Origin: an uncultured Corynebacterium sp.
Lineage (GTDB): Bacteria > Actinomycetota > Actinomycetes > Mycobacteriales > Mycobacteriaceae
Assembly: GCF_902489365.1 (NCBI RefSeq)
Contig: NZ_CABTZR010000013.1
Location: 1-44,023 of the forward strand
Direction: 5' to 3'
DNA: 44,023 nucleotides
Position numbers and translations under genes: made by a program. Under the pieces are notes generated by a model. That model saw nothing but the letters and a program-made list of their open reading frames with translations, was not told the origin of the DNA and ran no database searches. Shown here in pieces: positions 17,179 through 25,209 of this stretch (position 1 is the first letter of the stretch; every line of letters starts with the position of its first letter).

Positions 17179-19050
17179 TTGCCTAGCCTGCGCCCACTTC
17201 TTGATTCCCTCACTACTCGCGTCGAAGCTTCGTCTGCCGCGCACGCTGCGCAGATCGCGCGCGTGGATCCCGTCCACCGCCCCGGCGCGGTCAACCTCGT
17301 GCGCTACATGGAATTGCGCTCCCAGGACGCCGTCGAAATCCAGGAAGGCCTCACGGCATTGGGCGCCACGAGCCTCAGCCACCCGGAGCCCGCAGTGCTT
17401 GAGCGCCTCCACGCCGCGCGCAACGTGCTCGACGCCTTCGATGGCCACGCACCGACCTACCCCGTGCACCCCATCGCCACGGCCTATGCGGACGCGGACG
17501 ATATCCTCGACGCCAACACGGAAGCCCTCCTCGGCCCCACCCAGGAGGACACGCACGCCCGCATCATGGTGACGCTTCCCACCGAGGCCGCAGATGACTA
17601 TGAGCTGGTCCTCGGTTTCGCCCGCGCGGGCATGGAACTAGCCCGCATCAACTGCGCCCACGACGGCCAGGAGGCCTGGCAGAAGATGGTGGAGCACGTC
17701 CACCATGCCGCCGAGGAGGTGGGGCGCGAGATCCTGATTTCCTGCGATATCGCTGGCCCCAAGGTGCGCACCGGCAGCATCGAGCCGGGTCCGCAGGTCA
17801 TTCGCGTGCGCGGCGAGCGGACCGCGGCGGGTGAGCTGCTGAGCCCGGCAACGCTCGTGCTTCACGACGCCCCCTCAACTACCCGCGCCCACGGGGTGGC
17901 AAGGGAGGCGTCGCCAAGCGCGGCGCGTCCGGCTGTAGCACTAGAGGTGGATGGCGAGTGGTTGGCGCGCCTGCACCCCGGCAGCGAGGTGCGCTTCACC
18001 GAAGCGCGGGGGCGCTCCCGTGTGTTCACGGTGGAGAGCGCGGAAGCAGGCGTGGCGGTGCTGCACGGTGATCGCAACTGCTACCTCGCCGAGGGAACGG
18101 TGTTGAGCCACGGCGGGGACGCCACGCAGGTGCATGGGGTTCCGGCCCTGGAGCAGAAGATTCGCCTGCACCGCGGCGAGGAGTTGGTGCTGAGCACGTC
18201 CGCGGAGCCGGCGCGCATTATCGAGGGCGAGGTGACCACCATTGGGTGCACGCTGCCGGAGGTGGTCGGTGCGCTCGAGGTGGGTCACCGGGTGATTTTC
18301 GATGATGGAGCGATCTCCGGCCGCGTCCGCGAGGTACGGAAGAATGGTGCGGCGCGCGAGGCCATCGTCACCGTGGAGCACGCCGGGCCTACCGGCACCA
18401 ATCTGGCCGCCTATAAGGGAATCAACCTGCCGGATACCGACATCCCGCTTCCCAGCCTCACCGAAGAGGACATCGAAGCGCTTCGTTTTGTGGCCACGCA
18501 CTGCGATATCGCGGCGGTTTCTTTCATCCGCACTCCAGCTGATGTGTCCTTCCTCTATGACACGCTCGAGGCGATTGCCGCCGAGCAGGCCTCGGAGGAG
18601 ATGGCGCAGCGCGTGCGGAATGTGGGCATCGTGCTCAAGATTGAGACGGTTCCCGCCTATGAGCAGCTGGGCGACGTGTTACTGGAAGGCATGCGCCACG
18701 CCAAGTTCGGCATCATGATTGCGCGCGGTGACTTGGCCGTGGAATTGGGATTCGAGGAAATGGTCCAGGTTCCGGGGCGCATCATGAAGGTCGCGGAGGC
18801 GGCCCACATCCCGGTCATCATGGCCACCCAAGTTCTGGAGACCCTGGCCAAGACGGGGCTTCCCTCCCGCGCGGAAATCACGGACGCGGGCTATGCGCTG
18901 CGCGCGGAGTGCGTCATGCTCAACAAGGGCCCGCACATCACGGAGGCCATCCAGATTCTGGACCGCATGTCCCGCAAGCTGGGCCAGTCGCGGCTGAAGA
19001 ACCGCCAGAAGCTACGCCAGGTGAGCAGCTGGTCCACTCCAAACGCTTAA
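17179..19050 (+). CDS. pyk2: Pyruvate kinase, second (Pyk2-like) type without C-terminal domain
   Basis: A 623-residue divergent pyruvate kinase. The barrel begins near residue 127 (ARIMVTLPTEAADDYELV) and includes GMELARINCAHDG, CDIAGPKVRTG, NLPDTDIPLPSLTEEDIE, the catalytic KIETVPAYEQL, GIMIARGDLAVELG and MATQVLETLAKTGLPSRAEITDAG. It ends soon after VMLNKGPHITEAI, so the usual C-terminal regulatory domain is absent, while an N-terminal extension of about 125 residues of unknown role is present. This layout matches my recollection of C. glutamicum Pyk2. The TTG start is supported by AAGGAG at 17168-17173, 5 nt upstream; GTG 17152 is less likely. It converts PEP and ADP to pyruvate and ATP. 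Confidence 0.88.
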   Translation: MPSLRPLLDSLTTRVEASSAAHAAQIARVDPVHRPGAVNLVRYMELRSQDAVEIQEGLTALGATSLSHPEPAVLERLHAARNVLDAFDGHAPTYPVHPIATAYADADDILDANTEALLGPTQEDTHARIMVTLPTEAADDYELVLGFARAGMELARINCAHDGQEAWQKMVEHVHHAAEEVGREILISCDIAGPKVRTGSIEPGPQVIRVRGERTAAGELLSPATLVLHDAPSTTRAHGVAREASPSAARPAVALEVDGEWLARLHPGSEVRFTEARGRSRVFTVESAEAGVAVLHGDRNCYLAEGTVLSHGGDATQVHGVPALEQKIRLHRGEELVLSTSAEPARIIEGEVTTIGCTLPEVVGALEVGHRVIFDDGAISGRVREVRKNGAAREAIVTVEHAGPTGTNLAAYKGINLPDTDIPLPSLTEEDIEALRFVATHCDIAAVSFIRTPADVSFLYDTLEAIAAEQASEEMAQRVRNVGIVLKIETVPAYEQLGDVLLEGMRHAKFGIMIARGDLAVELGFEEMVQVPGRIMKVAEAAHIPVIMATQVLETLAKTGLPSRAEITDAGYALRAECVMLNKGPHITEAIQILDRMSRKLGQSRLKNRQKLRQVSSWSTPNA

Positions 19051-19051
19051 T

Positions 19052-19073
19052 ACGCGGCGCACCTGCGCCGCGT
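19052..19073 (+). terminator. Hairpin after the pyruvate kinase gene
   Basis: ACGCGGCGCA (19052-19061) and TGCGCCGCGT (19064-19073) are perfect complements directly after the stop, so the stem folds with a 4-8 nt loop. A smaller hairpin, GGTGA-gga-TCACC (19074-19086), follows. There is no T-tract; termination efficiency is uncertain. Confidence 0.6.
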
Positions 19074-19119
19074 GGTGAGGATCACCTAAGAGATAGCTGC
19101 AAACCTAGACGGGCCTATG

Positions 19120-19180
19120 TTTACTAAGGGTAACCTATAAAGGTAATGCTTATTCGGTAGTGCTTATTTAAGGAAGAGGG
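19120..19180 (+). promoter_or_regulatory. feoABC control region: iron-box-like sites and a 14-bp-period direct repeat
   Basis: TTTACTAAGGGTAACCTAT (19120-19138) agrees with the DtxR-type consensus TTAGGTAAGSCTAACCTAA at 14 of 19 positions by my alignment. TTCGGTAGTGCTTATTTAA (19153-19171) agrees at 13 of 19. GGTAATGCTTATT (19142-19154) and GGTAGTGCTTATT (19156-19168) form a direct repeat with a 14-bp period. AAGGAAGAGGG (19170-19180) is the ribosome-binding site of feoA. DtxR repression by Fe(II) is inferred from the family and from the operon's role. Confidence 0.65.
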
Positions 19181-19186
19181 CTCACC

Positions 19187-19435
19187 GTGAAGTTATCTCA
19201 GTGCCCACGGCAAACCGCCGACGCTATCCCCGTGGGGTGCAGCATCACCTTGGGGAAAGAGTGCATTTCCTGCACCTGTGATGCCGCACTGGCGGTGCGC
19301 CTCGGCGAGCTGGGAATCCGCCCCGGCGCCACGCTAACCATGGGCCCGCGCGTGGCCGGCGGCGCGCGCGTTGTCTCGGTGGGCAGCTGCCGCTACGCCA
19401 TCGATAAAGCGACACTGCAGGCCATCGAGGTCTAA
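19187..19435 (+). CDS. feoA: FeoA, ferrous iron transport accessory protein (Cys-rich)
   Basis: An 82-residue SH3-like FeoA protein; the ARLGELGIRPGATLTM-like core (here VRLGELGIRPGATLTM) and the C-terminal IDKATLQAIEV are typical. FeoA is thought to bind FeoB and modulate Fe(II) uptake. Unusually, it carries six cysteines, including Cys26-x2-Cys29-x-Cys31 plus Cys18 near the N-terminus, where ordinary FeoA proteins have few. GTG start with a good ribosome-binding site 6 nt upstream. First gene of feoABC, with 3 nt before feoB. Confidence 0.9.
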   Translation: MKLSQCPRQTADAIPVGCSITLGKECISCTCDAALAVRLGELGIRPGATLTMGPRVAGGARVVSVGSCRYAIDKATLQAIEV

Positions 19436-19438
19436 ATC

Positions 19439-21373
19439 ATGGCCGCCACGAAACCCAGCTGCCACGGCGATCCGGGCGGCGCGGTAGCTCCTCTTGGCGC
19501 TCCCATCATCGCGCTCGTCGGCTCCCCTAACTCTGGCAAGTCCACTCTCTTTAACGCCCTGACCGGCGCGAAGGCGCAAACCGGCAACTGGCCGGGAACC
19601 ACGGTTGAGGTCAGCCGCGGTGCGTGGAAGATCGGTGAAACAACCGCCGATCTCATCGATTTTCCCGGCACCTACTCGCTCGACCCGCTCAGCCCCGATG
19701 AGGCTCTGACTCGCGCCATGCTCATCGAGTGCGCGGAGGACGAGCGCCCCGATGCCGTTGTTGTGGTCGTCGATGCCAGCGCGGTAGCGCGCGGCCTCAA
19801 CGTCGCGCTCCAGCTAGCAGAACAGCCCTACCGCCTCATCATCGCGCTGACGAAGACGGATGTGGCCCTCAACCACGGCCACGCGGTCGATCCCGCCGCG
19901 CTCGCTGAAGCTACCTCCATCCCCGTGGTGGTGGTTGATGGGCGCAGGAGGGAGGGCGTCGAGAAGCTGCGAGAGGTGGTTGTAGATTCTCTGGCGGCTG
20001 AGCCCGTACAGCTGCGCGAGGACGCAGGTTTGGAGGGCCGCTTCGCGGAGTTGGATGCGGCAGCAAAGGCCTCGGTGAGCGAGGTCGAGCACGCCACGCC
20101 ATTGTCTCACCGCCTCGATGCGGTAGCCCTTCACCCGGTAGCCGGGCCGCTGCTGTTTCTGGCCGTGATGTGGGCGGTCTTCCAGATCACCACCACCGTG
20201 GCCGCTCCCCTGCAGGATGGTTTGGAGGCGCTGGTCTCCGGCCCGTTGAGTGACTGGGCGCGGGCTGGGCTTGAGGCCATCGGCCTGGGTCATCCCCTCA
20301 TCACGGGCTTGCTTGTCGACGGCCTCATCGGCGGCGTCGGCATGGTCCTCACCTTCGCCCCACTCATGGCTCTGATGTTTTTGTGCTTGGCGGTGTTGGA
20401 GGATTCCGGCTACATGGCGCGTGCGGCGGTGGTCACGGATCGTCTTATGCGGGCCATCGGACTGCCGGGCAAGGCTTTCATCCCCATTGTGGTGGGCTTT
20501 GGCTGCAACGTGCCAGCGATTTCGGCCACGCGTGTGCTGGGAAGCCCGCGGCATCGCATCATGACCGCGCTGCTCATCCCGTTTACCTCGTGCTCGGCGC
20601 GCTTGGTGGTCTTCGTCATGCTCTCGGCTACGTTCTTCCCGGAGCATGCCGGCAGCGTGGTGTTCATCATGTACGTCATCTCCATCGCGCTGCTCGTGCT
20701 GGTGGGGCTAGCCCTGCGCAAGACTTTGTGGCGCGCGGTTCCGGAAGAAGCGCTGGTTATTGATCTGCCGACGTATCAGCTACCCACGGTGCGCTTGGCG
20801 CTCAGCGTGATGTGGACGCGCTTGAAGGGCTTCTTACAGACGGCCGGCGGCATCATCGTGAGCACCGTGGTCGTGGTGTGGCTGCTCATGGCCATCCCGG
20901 TTGGCGCTGCGGCGCAGGATTCGTCGTGGGGCGAACCGCCGGCGCCGGAGGATTCGGCCTATGGTGCGGTTGCGCACGTCATCGCCCCGGCCTTTGCCCC
21001 GGCTGGCTTCGATTCGTGGTCCCTGGCGGGCCCGCTGGTGACGGGTTTCGTGGCCAAGGAGGCGCTGATTTCCACGTGGGCGCAGACCTACGCGGTCGAG
21101 GACGTCACCGACGCCTCCGCGGAGGAGCAATCCCATAGCGCGCTCAGCGATCACGTGCGCGCGGACTTCGAGCAGGCTTCTGGCGGTCATCCCCTCGCGG
21201 CAGTGTGGGCCTACATGCTCTTCCTACTGGCCTACACTCCCTGCGTGGCCACGATTGCTGCGCAGCGCCGCGAGATTGGCTGGCGCTGGACGCTCTTCGG
21301 CTTCGGCGTCCAGCTGGCCACGGCGTGGGCGCTGGCCGTGGCGGCCTTCCAAGTGTTGAAGGTGTTTATCTAA
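19439..21373 (+). CDS. feoB: Ferrous iron transporter FeoB
   Basis: A 644-residue Fe(II) transporter of the inner membrane. The N-terminal GTPase domain shows G1 GSPNSGKS (28-35), G2 Thr in NWPGTTVE, G3 DFPG (74-77) and G4 TKTD (138-141). The membrane domain contains GFGCNVPAISATRVLGSPRHR and IPFTSCSARLVVF, the conserved Gate motifs with the Cys thought to guide iron, then a second half with FVAKEALISTWAQTYAV. It is shorter than the 773-residue E. coli protein, as usual in actinobacteria. An unusual Cys-His (residues 8-9) lies at the N-terminus. It overlaps feoC by one base (TAATG). Confidence 0.96.
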   Translation: MAATKPSCHGDPGGAVAPLGAPIIALVGSPNSGKSTLFNALTGAKAQTGNWPGTTVEVSRGAWKIGETTADLIDFPGTYSLDPLSPDEALTRAMLIECAEDERPDAVVVVVDASAVARGLNVALQLAEQPYRLIIALTKTDVALNHGHAVDPAALAEATSIPVVVVDGRRREGVEKLREVVVDSLAAEPVQLREDAGLEGRFAELDAAAKASVSEVEHATPLSHRLDAVALHPVAGPLLFLAVMWAVFQITTTVAAPLQDGLEALVSGPLSDWARAGLEAIGLGHPLITGLLVDGLIGGVGMVLTFAPLMALMFLCLAVLEDSGYMARAAVVTDRLMRAIGLPGKAFIPIVVGFGCNVPAISATRVLGSPRHRIMTALLIPFTSCSARLVVFVMLSATFFPEHAGSVVFIMYVISIALLVLVGLALRKTLWRAVPEEALVIDLPTYQLPTVRLALSVMWTRLKGFLQTAGGIIVSTVVVVWLLMAIPVGAAAQDSSWGEPPAPEDSAYGAVAHVIAPAFAPAGFDSWSLAGPLVTGFVAKEALISTWAQTYAVEDVTDASAEEQSHSALSDHVRADFEQASGGHPLAAVWAYMLFLLAYTPCVATIAAQRREIGWRWTLFGFGVQLATAWALAVAAFQVLKVFI

Positions 21374-21636
21374 TGCCTACCTCCCCCATCCAGGCCGTGC
21401 AGGAAGCCATAGAGAACGGCGTACGCTCGCGCGTGGGCATCGCCGCCGAGACGGGGCTCGAGCCCGGCACGGTCGATGTCATCCTGGATCACCTCACCGC
21501 CAGCGGGGTACTCGATATGGAGCCACTCGGCTCCTGTCCCGCAGGCGGATGCGGCTCCTGTTCGGCCGCCTCGGCGTGTGCCGGCCCTAGCAGCACCCGC
21601 GGGCCGGTACTGCTTAAGCTTCGTCGTCGCCCCTAG
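21373..21636 (+). CDS. feoC: FeoC-like winged-helix protein with Fe-S-type Cys motif
   Basis: An 87-residue protein translated from an ATG sharing its A with the feoB stop. Residues 1-50 fit a small winged helix (IQAVQEAIENG...GIAAETGLEPGTVDVILDHLTASGVL). Cys55, 60, 63 and 69 give C-x4-C-x2-C-x5-C, very close to the cluster-binding loop of enterobacterial FeoC. FeoC is proposed to sense oxygen or iron and to regulate or stabilise FeoB. The last 23 nt overlap the convergent PH-domain gene. Confidence 0.82.
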   Translation: MPTSPIQAVQEAIENGVRSRVGIAAETGLEPGTVDVILDHLTASGVLDMEPLGSCPAGGCGSCSAASACAGPSSTRGPVLLKLRRRP

Positions 21637-23098
21637 CCGCGCTGTCACGGGAGTCCTCACGTGGGTTCTGCCGCGGGTCAACCTGTGAGATGTTGACGGA
21701 TGAGTCCATGGGACTTAGCGCTGACTCCAGGGCTGGGAGGGGGCGGGAGCGCAAGCGGGTGAGGAGTTCGGAGGCGTCGGCAGGCGTGAGGTCTTGGCCA
21801 GCCATCTTCACGGGGCCTGCCACGAGGTCAAAACGCACAGTACGCACACCCGCGAGGTGCCCCAGCGGCCCCACTTTCAGCGTGAGTTCCTGGATGTGCG
21901 GGGTTCCAATCACCATGACGCGGCGGTTAATGCGGCCACGGTGCACGATGGTCACGGGAAGCGGGGAATCCACCAGTGTCACCGACTGCTGCTTGCGGTC
22001 GATGGGGCTGATCCACGTCGCCCGGCGCGGCGAGGTATAGGTGGGCTGGGTGTGCCCTTCGGGGCGTGCGAAATCCTCAATCTGCGTACGGTCCAGATCG
22101 GAGATGAGCTCTAAAAGCTCCAGCGCCTGCTCGCGGGTGCCCACCGGCAGGATGCGCGTAGAACCAGATTGCTTGCCGCTGCCCTTCGCACCATAGCCGG
22201 CCACCGACACATTCACTTCGTACCAGCCGAAGCGCCGCCACAGGAAAGGCTGGCTTACCCGCACACCGTGGATGCGGCTGATGCGGATGGTCTGGCGGCG
22301 GCGGTCGGCAAGGCCATAGGAGACGTTGAGGGCGTTGGTGGGGGCGTCGTGAAGCGCGGTGAATTTCCAGGAAGAATCCACCAAACCCCACACACTTCCC
22401 ACGTAACCCACGATGATGGGCAACAGCGCGGTCCACATGCCCGGAATGAAGAGCAAACCGCCAATAACGAGCGCGCTAATCAGCGTGGGCAGACGCAGCG
22501 CCTCGGCAGCAATCGTGCGCAGAATGGGGATTTCCGGGATCAGGGCGGCGGCTTCCTCCGCTTCTGGTTCTGGCTCACTGGTAGGACCTTTATTCGTGCG
22601 CCGCAGCAATTCCACGCGTAATTCTTCCGCCTTCGCTTTGGGCAGGTATTCAATCTTGATCACTGAGGACGTACCGCCGGCCGTTTCCACGCGCACCGCT
22701 GCCAAGCCCAGCAGGCGCGCGATGATGGATTCCACGACGTCCACCGCTTGGATTCGCTCATAACGCGCCGAACGGAAAGACGTAGAGATAACGCCGTGGC
22801 GCAGTGCAATTTCATCCTCGGTGAGCTTATAGCCCAGCTTGCGCCACCAGATTCCTGACATCAGCCAAATCACCGCGCACACGAGCACGAAGCCGCCGGC
22901 ACCCAGCAGAGTGCCGCGGCCGATCTCGCCCAAGTGCCCGCTCTGCAGGTAAGACAGGACATCAGAAATCATGGAGGCGTTGATATTCACCGCAAAAATG
23001 GCGAGCAGCGCCAGAATCAGCGACCAGAAGCGCAGCAGCGGGGTGAGGCGGTGGACGCGGGTGTAGCCGTCGGCGTCGACAAGCGCGCGGTCCTTCAC
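21614..23098 (-). CDS. Bacterial PH-domain (bPH2) membrane protein, YdbT-like
   Basis: A 494-residue membrane protein with two N-terminal helices (about 22-42, 67-85) followed by a PH-like domain (LGYKLTEDEIALRHGVISTSFRSARYERIQAVDVVESI), two more helices (about 205-240), and at least one further PH-like repeat (YGLADRRRQTIRISRIHGVRVSQPFLWRRFGWYEVNV). This fits the YdbT/DUF304 family with repeated bPH2 domains. Molecular role unknown; such pairs are seen widely in Gram-positive genomes. Its start overlaps the stop of the upstream gene by 4 nt, so the two form an operon. Its 3' end overlaps feoC. Confidence 0.85.
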   Translation of the reverse strand: MKDRALVDADGYTRVHRLTPLLRFWSLILALLAIFAVNINASMISDVLSYLQSGHLGEIGRGTLLGAGGFVLVCAVIWLMSGIWWRKLGYKLTEDEIALRHGVISTSFRSARYERIQAVDVVESIIARLLGLAAVRVETAGGTSSVIKIEYLPKAKAEELRVELLRRTNKGPTSEPEPEAEEAAALIPEIPILRTIAAEALRLPTLISALVIGGLLFIPGMWTALLPIIVGYVGSVWGLVDSSWKFTALHDAPTNALNVSYGLADRRRQTIRISRIHGVRVSQPFLWRRFGWYEVNVSVAGYGAKGSGKQSGSTRILPVGTREQALELLELISDLDRTQIEDFARPEGHTQPTYTSPRRATWISPIDRKQQSVTLVDSPLPVTIVHRGRINRRVMVIGTPHIQELTLKVGPLGHLAGVRTVRFDLVAGPVKMAGQDLTPADASELLTRLRSRPLPALESALSPMDSSVNISQVDPRQNPREDSRDSAARGDDEA

Positions 23099-23544
23099 AG
23101 CCCGCTCATCCTCTCTCGGGCCTTGACGGCGAGACGCTCGCGCAGGGCGTCGGCATCAGCTGCAGGGAGGCCGGGGATCGTGGCGTCGCTGCTGGGCGAC
23201 GCCGTGTGCAGCTTCACCTTCTTCAGCCCCATCGCGCGCTCGACGGGGCCGGCGGTGACGTCGACGAATTGAATGCGGCCATAGGGCACGACGGTGAAGG
23301 TGTGCCAGATTTTGCCGCGCGTAACCAAGAGTTCGTCGGCGGTTTCCTGCCAGCCTAAGTTTTTTACCTGCGCGGGGATGAGCCAGAGTTCGTAGAGCGC
23401 CCACACGATGAGCGCGCCGGCGACCCAATAAAGCCAGTCCCACCATAAAAACGCCGCTCCGGCCGCCAGGGCAGCAAGAATAACGTCCCAACTCAAACGC
23501 GAAATGTAGCGGGCTGTGGTCAGCGACGGGGATACGGAATTCAT
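23095..23544 (-). CDS. Bacterial PH-domain membrane protein, YdbS-like
   Basis: A 149-residue partner of the larger PH-domain protein. Two helices (about 18-34, 38-52) precede a single bPH2 domain (ADELLVTRGKIWHTFTVVPYGRIQFVDVTAGPVERAMGL). The short YdbS-like protein is usually paired with a longer YdbT-like one, as here with a 4-nt overlap. TAGAGT (23551-23556, minus strand) ends 6 nt before ATG 23544 and no ribosome-binding site is present, so the operon mRNA is probably leaderless. Function unknown. Confidence 0.84.
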   Translation of the reverse strand: MNSVSPSLTTARYISRLSWDVILAALAAGAAFLWWDWLYWVAGALIVWALYELWLIPAQVKNLGWQETADELLVTRGKIWHTFTVVPYGRIQFVDVTAGPVERAMGLKKVKLHTASPSSDATIPGLPAADADALRERLAVKARERMSGL

Positions 23545-23566
23545 GCCGCAACTCTAACACGAACCC

Positions 23567-23602
23567 TTGACAAGTCGTTGGGTTTATACAACACTGTGGT
23601 GC
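23567..23602 (+). promoter_or_regulatory. Promoter of the first HTH/membrane-protein couple
   Basis: TTGACA (23567-23572) is a perfect -35. A 17-bp spacer leads to AACACT (23590-23595), 7 nt before ATG 23603. GTTG (23577-23580) and CAAC (23589-23592) make a short inverted repeat across the spacer, a plausible autoregulatory site for the encoded HTH protein. Confidence 0.55.
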
Positions 23603-23863
23603 ATGTCCCCAAAGAAAAAGCCCACTCGCCCACTATTTAACCGGGTACGCGTGCTCCGCGCTGAACGGGACATGACGCGCGCACAGCTTGCCGACGCCAT
23701 CGGGGTCAACCCCCAAACCATCGGCGCCCTCGAGCGCGGCGACCACTCCCCCAGCCTGGATCTCGCCTTCAATATCTGCGAGGTCTTTGACCTACCCGTG
23801 GAAGCCGTGTTCTCCCGGACTGAATTCACCCCCATGTCCTCCGAAATCTACCGAAAAGGATAA
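23603..23863 (+). CDS. XRE-family HTH regulator
   Basis: An 86-residue Cro/C1-type regulator. The helix-turn-helix is RAERDMTRAQLADAIGVNPQ followed by TIGALERGDHSPSLDLAFNICEVFDLPVEAVF, the standard five-helix pattern. A longer frame to a TTG at 23567 exists, but that TTG is the -35 hexamer, so ATG 23603 is the start. It is followed after 7 nt by a membrane protein gene, an arrangement common for small HTH/membrane-protein couples. The signal sensed is unknown. The repeated word occurs at 23686. Confidence 0.87.
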   Translation: MSPKKKPTRPLFNRVRVLRAERDMTRAQLADAIGVNPQTIGALERGDHSPSLDLAFNICEVFDLPVEAVFSRTEFTPMSSEIYRKG

Positions 23864-23870
23864 GACACAC

Positions 23871-24341
23871 ATGTCCGCCTCTATTCCCGATTCAGTAAAA
23901 GCCCGCAAGCGCTACAGCACCCTGGCCGACCTGTCCGCCGGCCTCATCATTCTCTCCCTCCCCCTGCAGTTCTGGGACCTGTTCACTTCACTGATGGTGG
24001 CCGCCCTCGGAACACTGCTGTGCGCGCTGATGACGGCGCGCCTACGCACAACCATCAACTCGGCAGACCTTCCCACAGCCGAACTCGATGAGTACCAGAT
24101 GCAGCTGCACGTCGAAGCACGCGACGATGGCCTCAAGTTCTCCCTCGCCGCGCTTATCGTCCTGCTGCTACTCACCGGCGTCATCAGCTGGGGCGCAAGG
24201 ACCATGCCCGTCATGGATGGTGTGTTCGTATCCCAGCTCTACCTCAAGCTCATCTTGCTCCTGCTGGTGTGGCTGCCCTTCTCCGTGGCGCGTTCCCTCG
24301 CCGGAAAGATGAACCGCGACGAGCTTATTTCAAAGGAATAG
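23871..24341 (+). CDS. Small membrane protein partnered with the XRE regulator
   Basis: A 156-residue protein with four predicted helices (about 20-37, 41-56, 84-103, 118-136). The loop between the two pairs is acidic (TAELDEYQMQLHVEARDDG), a feature shared by HTH-linked membrane proteins of Gram-positive bacteria. AAAGGA (23855-23860) is the ribosome-binding site, and the gene follows the regulator by 7 nt, so they are co-expressed. I do not recognise a named family with certainty. A role in sensing or countering membrane stress is only a guess. Confidence 0.75.
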   Translation: MSASIPDSVKARKRYSTLADLSAGLIILSLPLQFWDLFTSLMVAALGTLLCALMTARLRTTINSADLPTAELDEYQMQLHVEARDDGLKFSLAALIVLLLLTGVISWGARTMPVMDGVFVSQLYLKLILLLLVWLPFSVARSLAGKMNRDELISKE

Positions 24342-24361
24342 TCCCAACCCCTTGCCATGTT

Positions 24362-24410
24362 TATCGCTAATCGATATTATCGAATTACGACAATATCGAT
24401 AGTCGATAAG
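24362..24410 (+). promoter_or_regulatory. Palindromic operator of the DUF2975/XRE couple
   Basis: AATCGATATTATCG (24369-24382) and CGACAATATCGATA (24388-24401) are inverted complements at 12 of 14 positions around AATTA. The ATCGATA element recurs at the flanks (TATCGCTAA before, AGTCGATAAG after). The AT-rich block is unlike the surrounding GC-rich DNA and lies about 30 nt before the start codon. It is the likely target of the XRE protein encoded at the end of this couple (24967), as in autoregulated HTH systems; binding is inference. Confidence 0.68.
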
Positions 24411-24431
24411 CAATCGGCGGAAGGGACAACC

Positions 24432-24980
24432 ATGACAGACCCCGCAAAGAAAGCTAAAAAGGAGCGCAGTGACATCGGCGCGGCCATTTTCCTCGCCGCT
24501 CTTACCATCGCGCTCATCCTGCCCAACTACGCCCGGGACGTCTTCGACGGCACGTTTAACACCGCGCTCAGCGCAGCCGTGCCAGAGGGGCTCGGCGCCC
24601 ACAACCTGGACGGCGGCGCCTACTGGATGCTCATGACCGCGCTCATCCTCAAGATCGTGGCTATCTTTGCTGCCGCGGGCTTCATCTTCTCCCTTGCCCG
24701 GACAATGCAACAGGGCAAGCTCTTCGACCCCCGCTCGACGCGGTCGCTGAATGGACTCGCCGTGTGTATCTTCGTGTGGGCCATCGCCCGCTTCGGTATC
24801 GAGGGCATGGGCAACAACTGGGCCGCAAATGACTTAGGTATTGATTGGTGGGTCAACCACACCGGCACGCCCCTAGCAGAACTGGCCATCCCCTATATCG
24901 CAGTCTGCGTGCTGATTCTCTTTTCCGTTGCCATCAAACGTGGCAGCGCGCTCGAAGAGGATGTGGATGGCCTTGTCTAA
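24432..24980 (+). CDS. DUF2975-type membrane protein
   Basis: A 182-residue protein with four predicted helices (about 16-34, 67-92, 111-128, 156-175). SLARTMQQGKLFDPRSTRSLN resembles the conserved cytoplasmic loop of DUF2975 proteins, which nearly always sit directly before a YozG-like XRE regulator, as here (14-nt overlap). GGAAGGG (24419-24425) serves as the ribosome-binding site for ATG 24432; a longer frame to 24357 would run through the operator and is rejected. Function unknown. Confidence 0.8.
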   Translation: MTDPAKKAKKERSDIGAAIFLAALTIALILPNYARDVFDGTFNTALSAAVPEGLGAHNLDGGAYWMLMTALILKIVAIFAAAGFIFSLARTMQQGKLFDPRSTRSLNGLAVCIFVWAIARFGIEGMGNNWAANDLGIDWWVNHTGTPLAELAIPYIAVCVLILFSVAIKRGSALEEDVDGLV

Positions 24981-25209
24981 AAGTAATGAGCTTAAAAACA
25001 CTGATCCTATCGTGACCTGTCACCTCGATGAGGTGATGGCCCAGCGTCAGATCACCGGCACCGATTTGGCCAAGCAAGTCGGCATTACCCCGGTAAACCT
25101 CTCAGTCCTTAAAAACAATCGCGCCAAGGCCGTGCGCTTTAGCACCCTCGCCGCCCTCTGCGCAGCTCTGGAGTGCCAGCCCGGGGATCTCTTCAGCGTC
25201 GAGAGCTAG
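24967..25209 (+). CDS. YozG-like XRE-family regulator
   Basis: An 80-residue Cro/C1-type protein: LDEVMAQRQITGTDLAKQVGITPVNLSVLKNNRAKAVRFSTLAALCAALECQPGDLF is the compact HTH of the YozG/YoaS-linked family. ATG 24967 has AGAGG 6 nt upstream; ATG 24961 is the alternative. It overlaps the DUF2975 gene by 14 nt, so the two are translationally coupled. The stop codon shares CTAG with the stop of the convergent dnaE2. The likely target is the palindrome at 24369-24401. Confidence 0.87.
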   Translation: MALSKSNELKNTDPIVTCHLDEVMAQRQITGTDLAKQVGITPVNLSVLKNNRAKAVRFSTLAALCAALECQPGDLFSVES

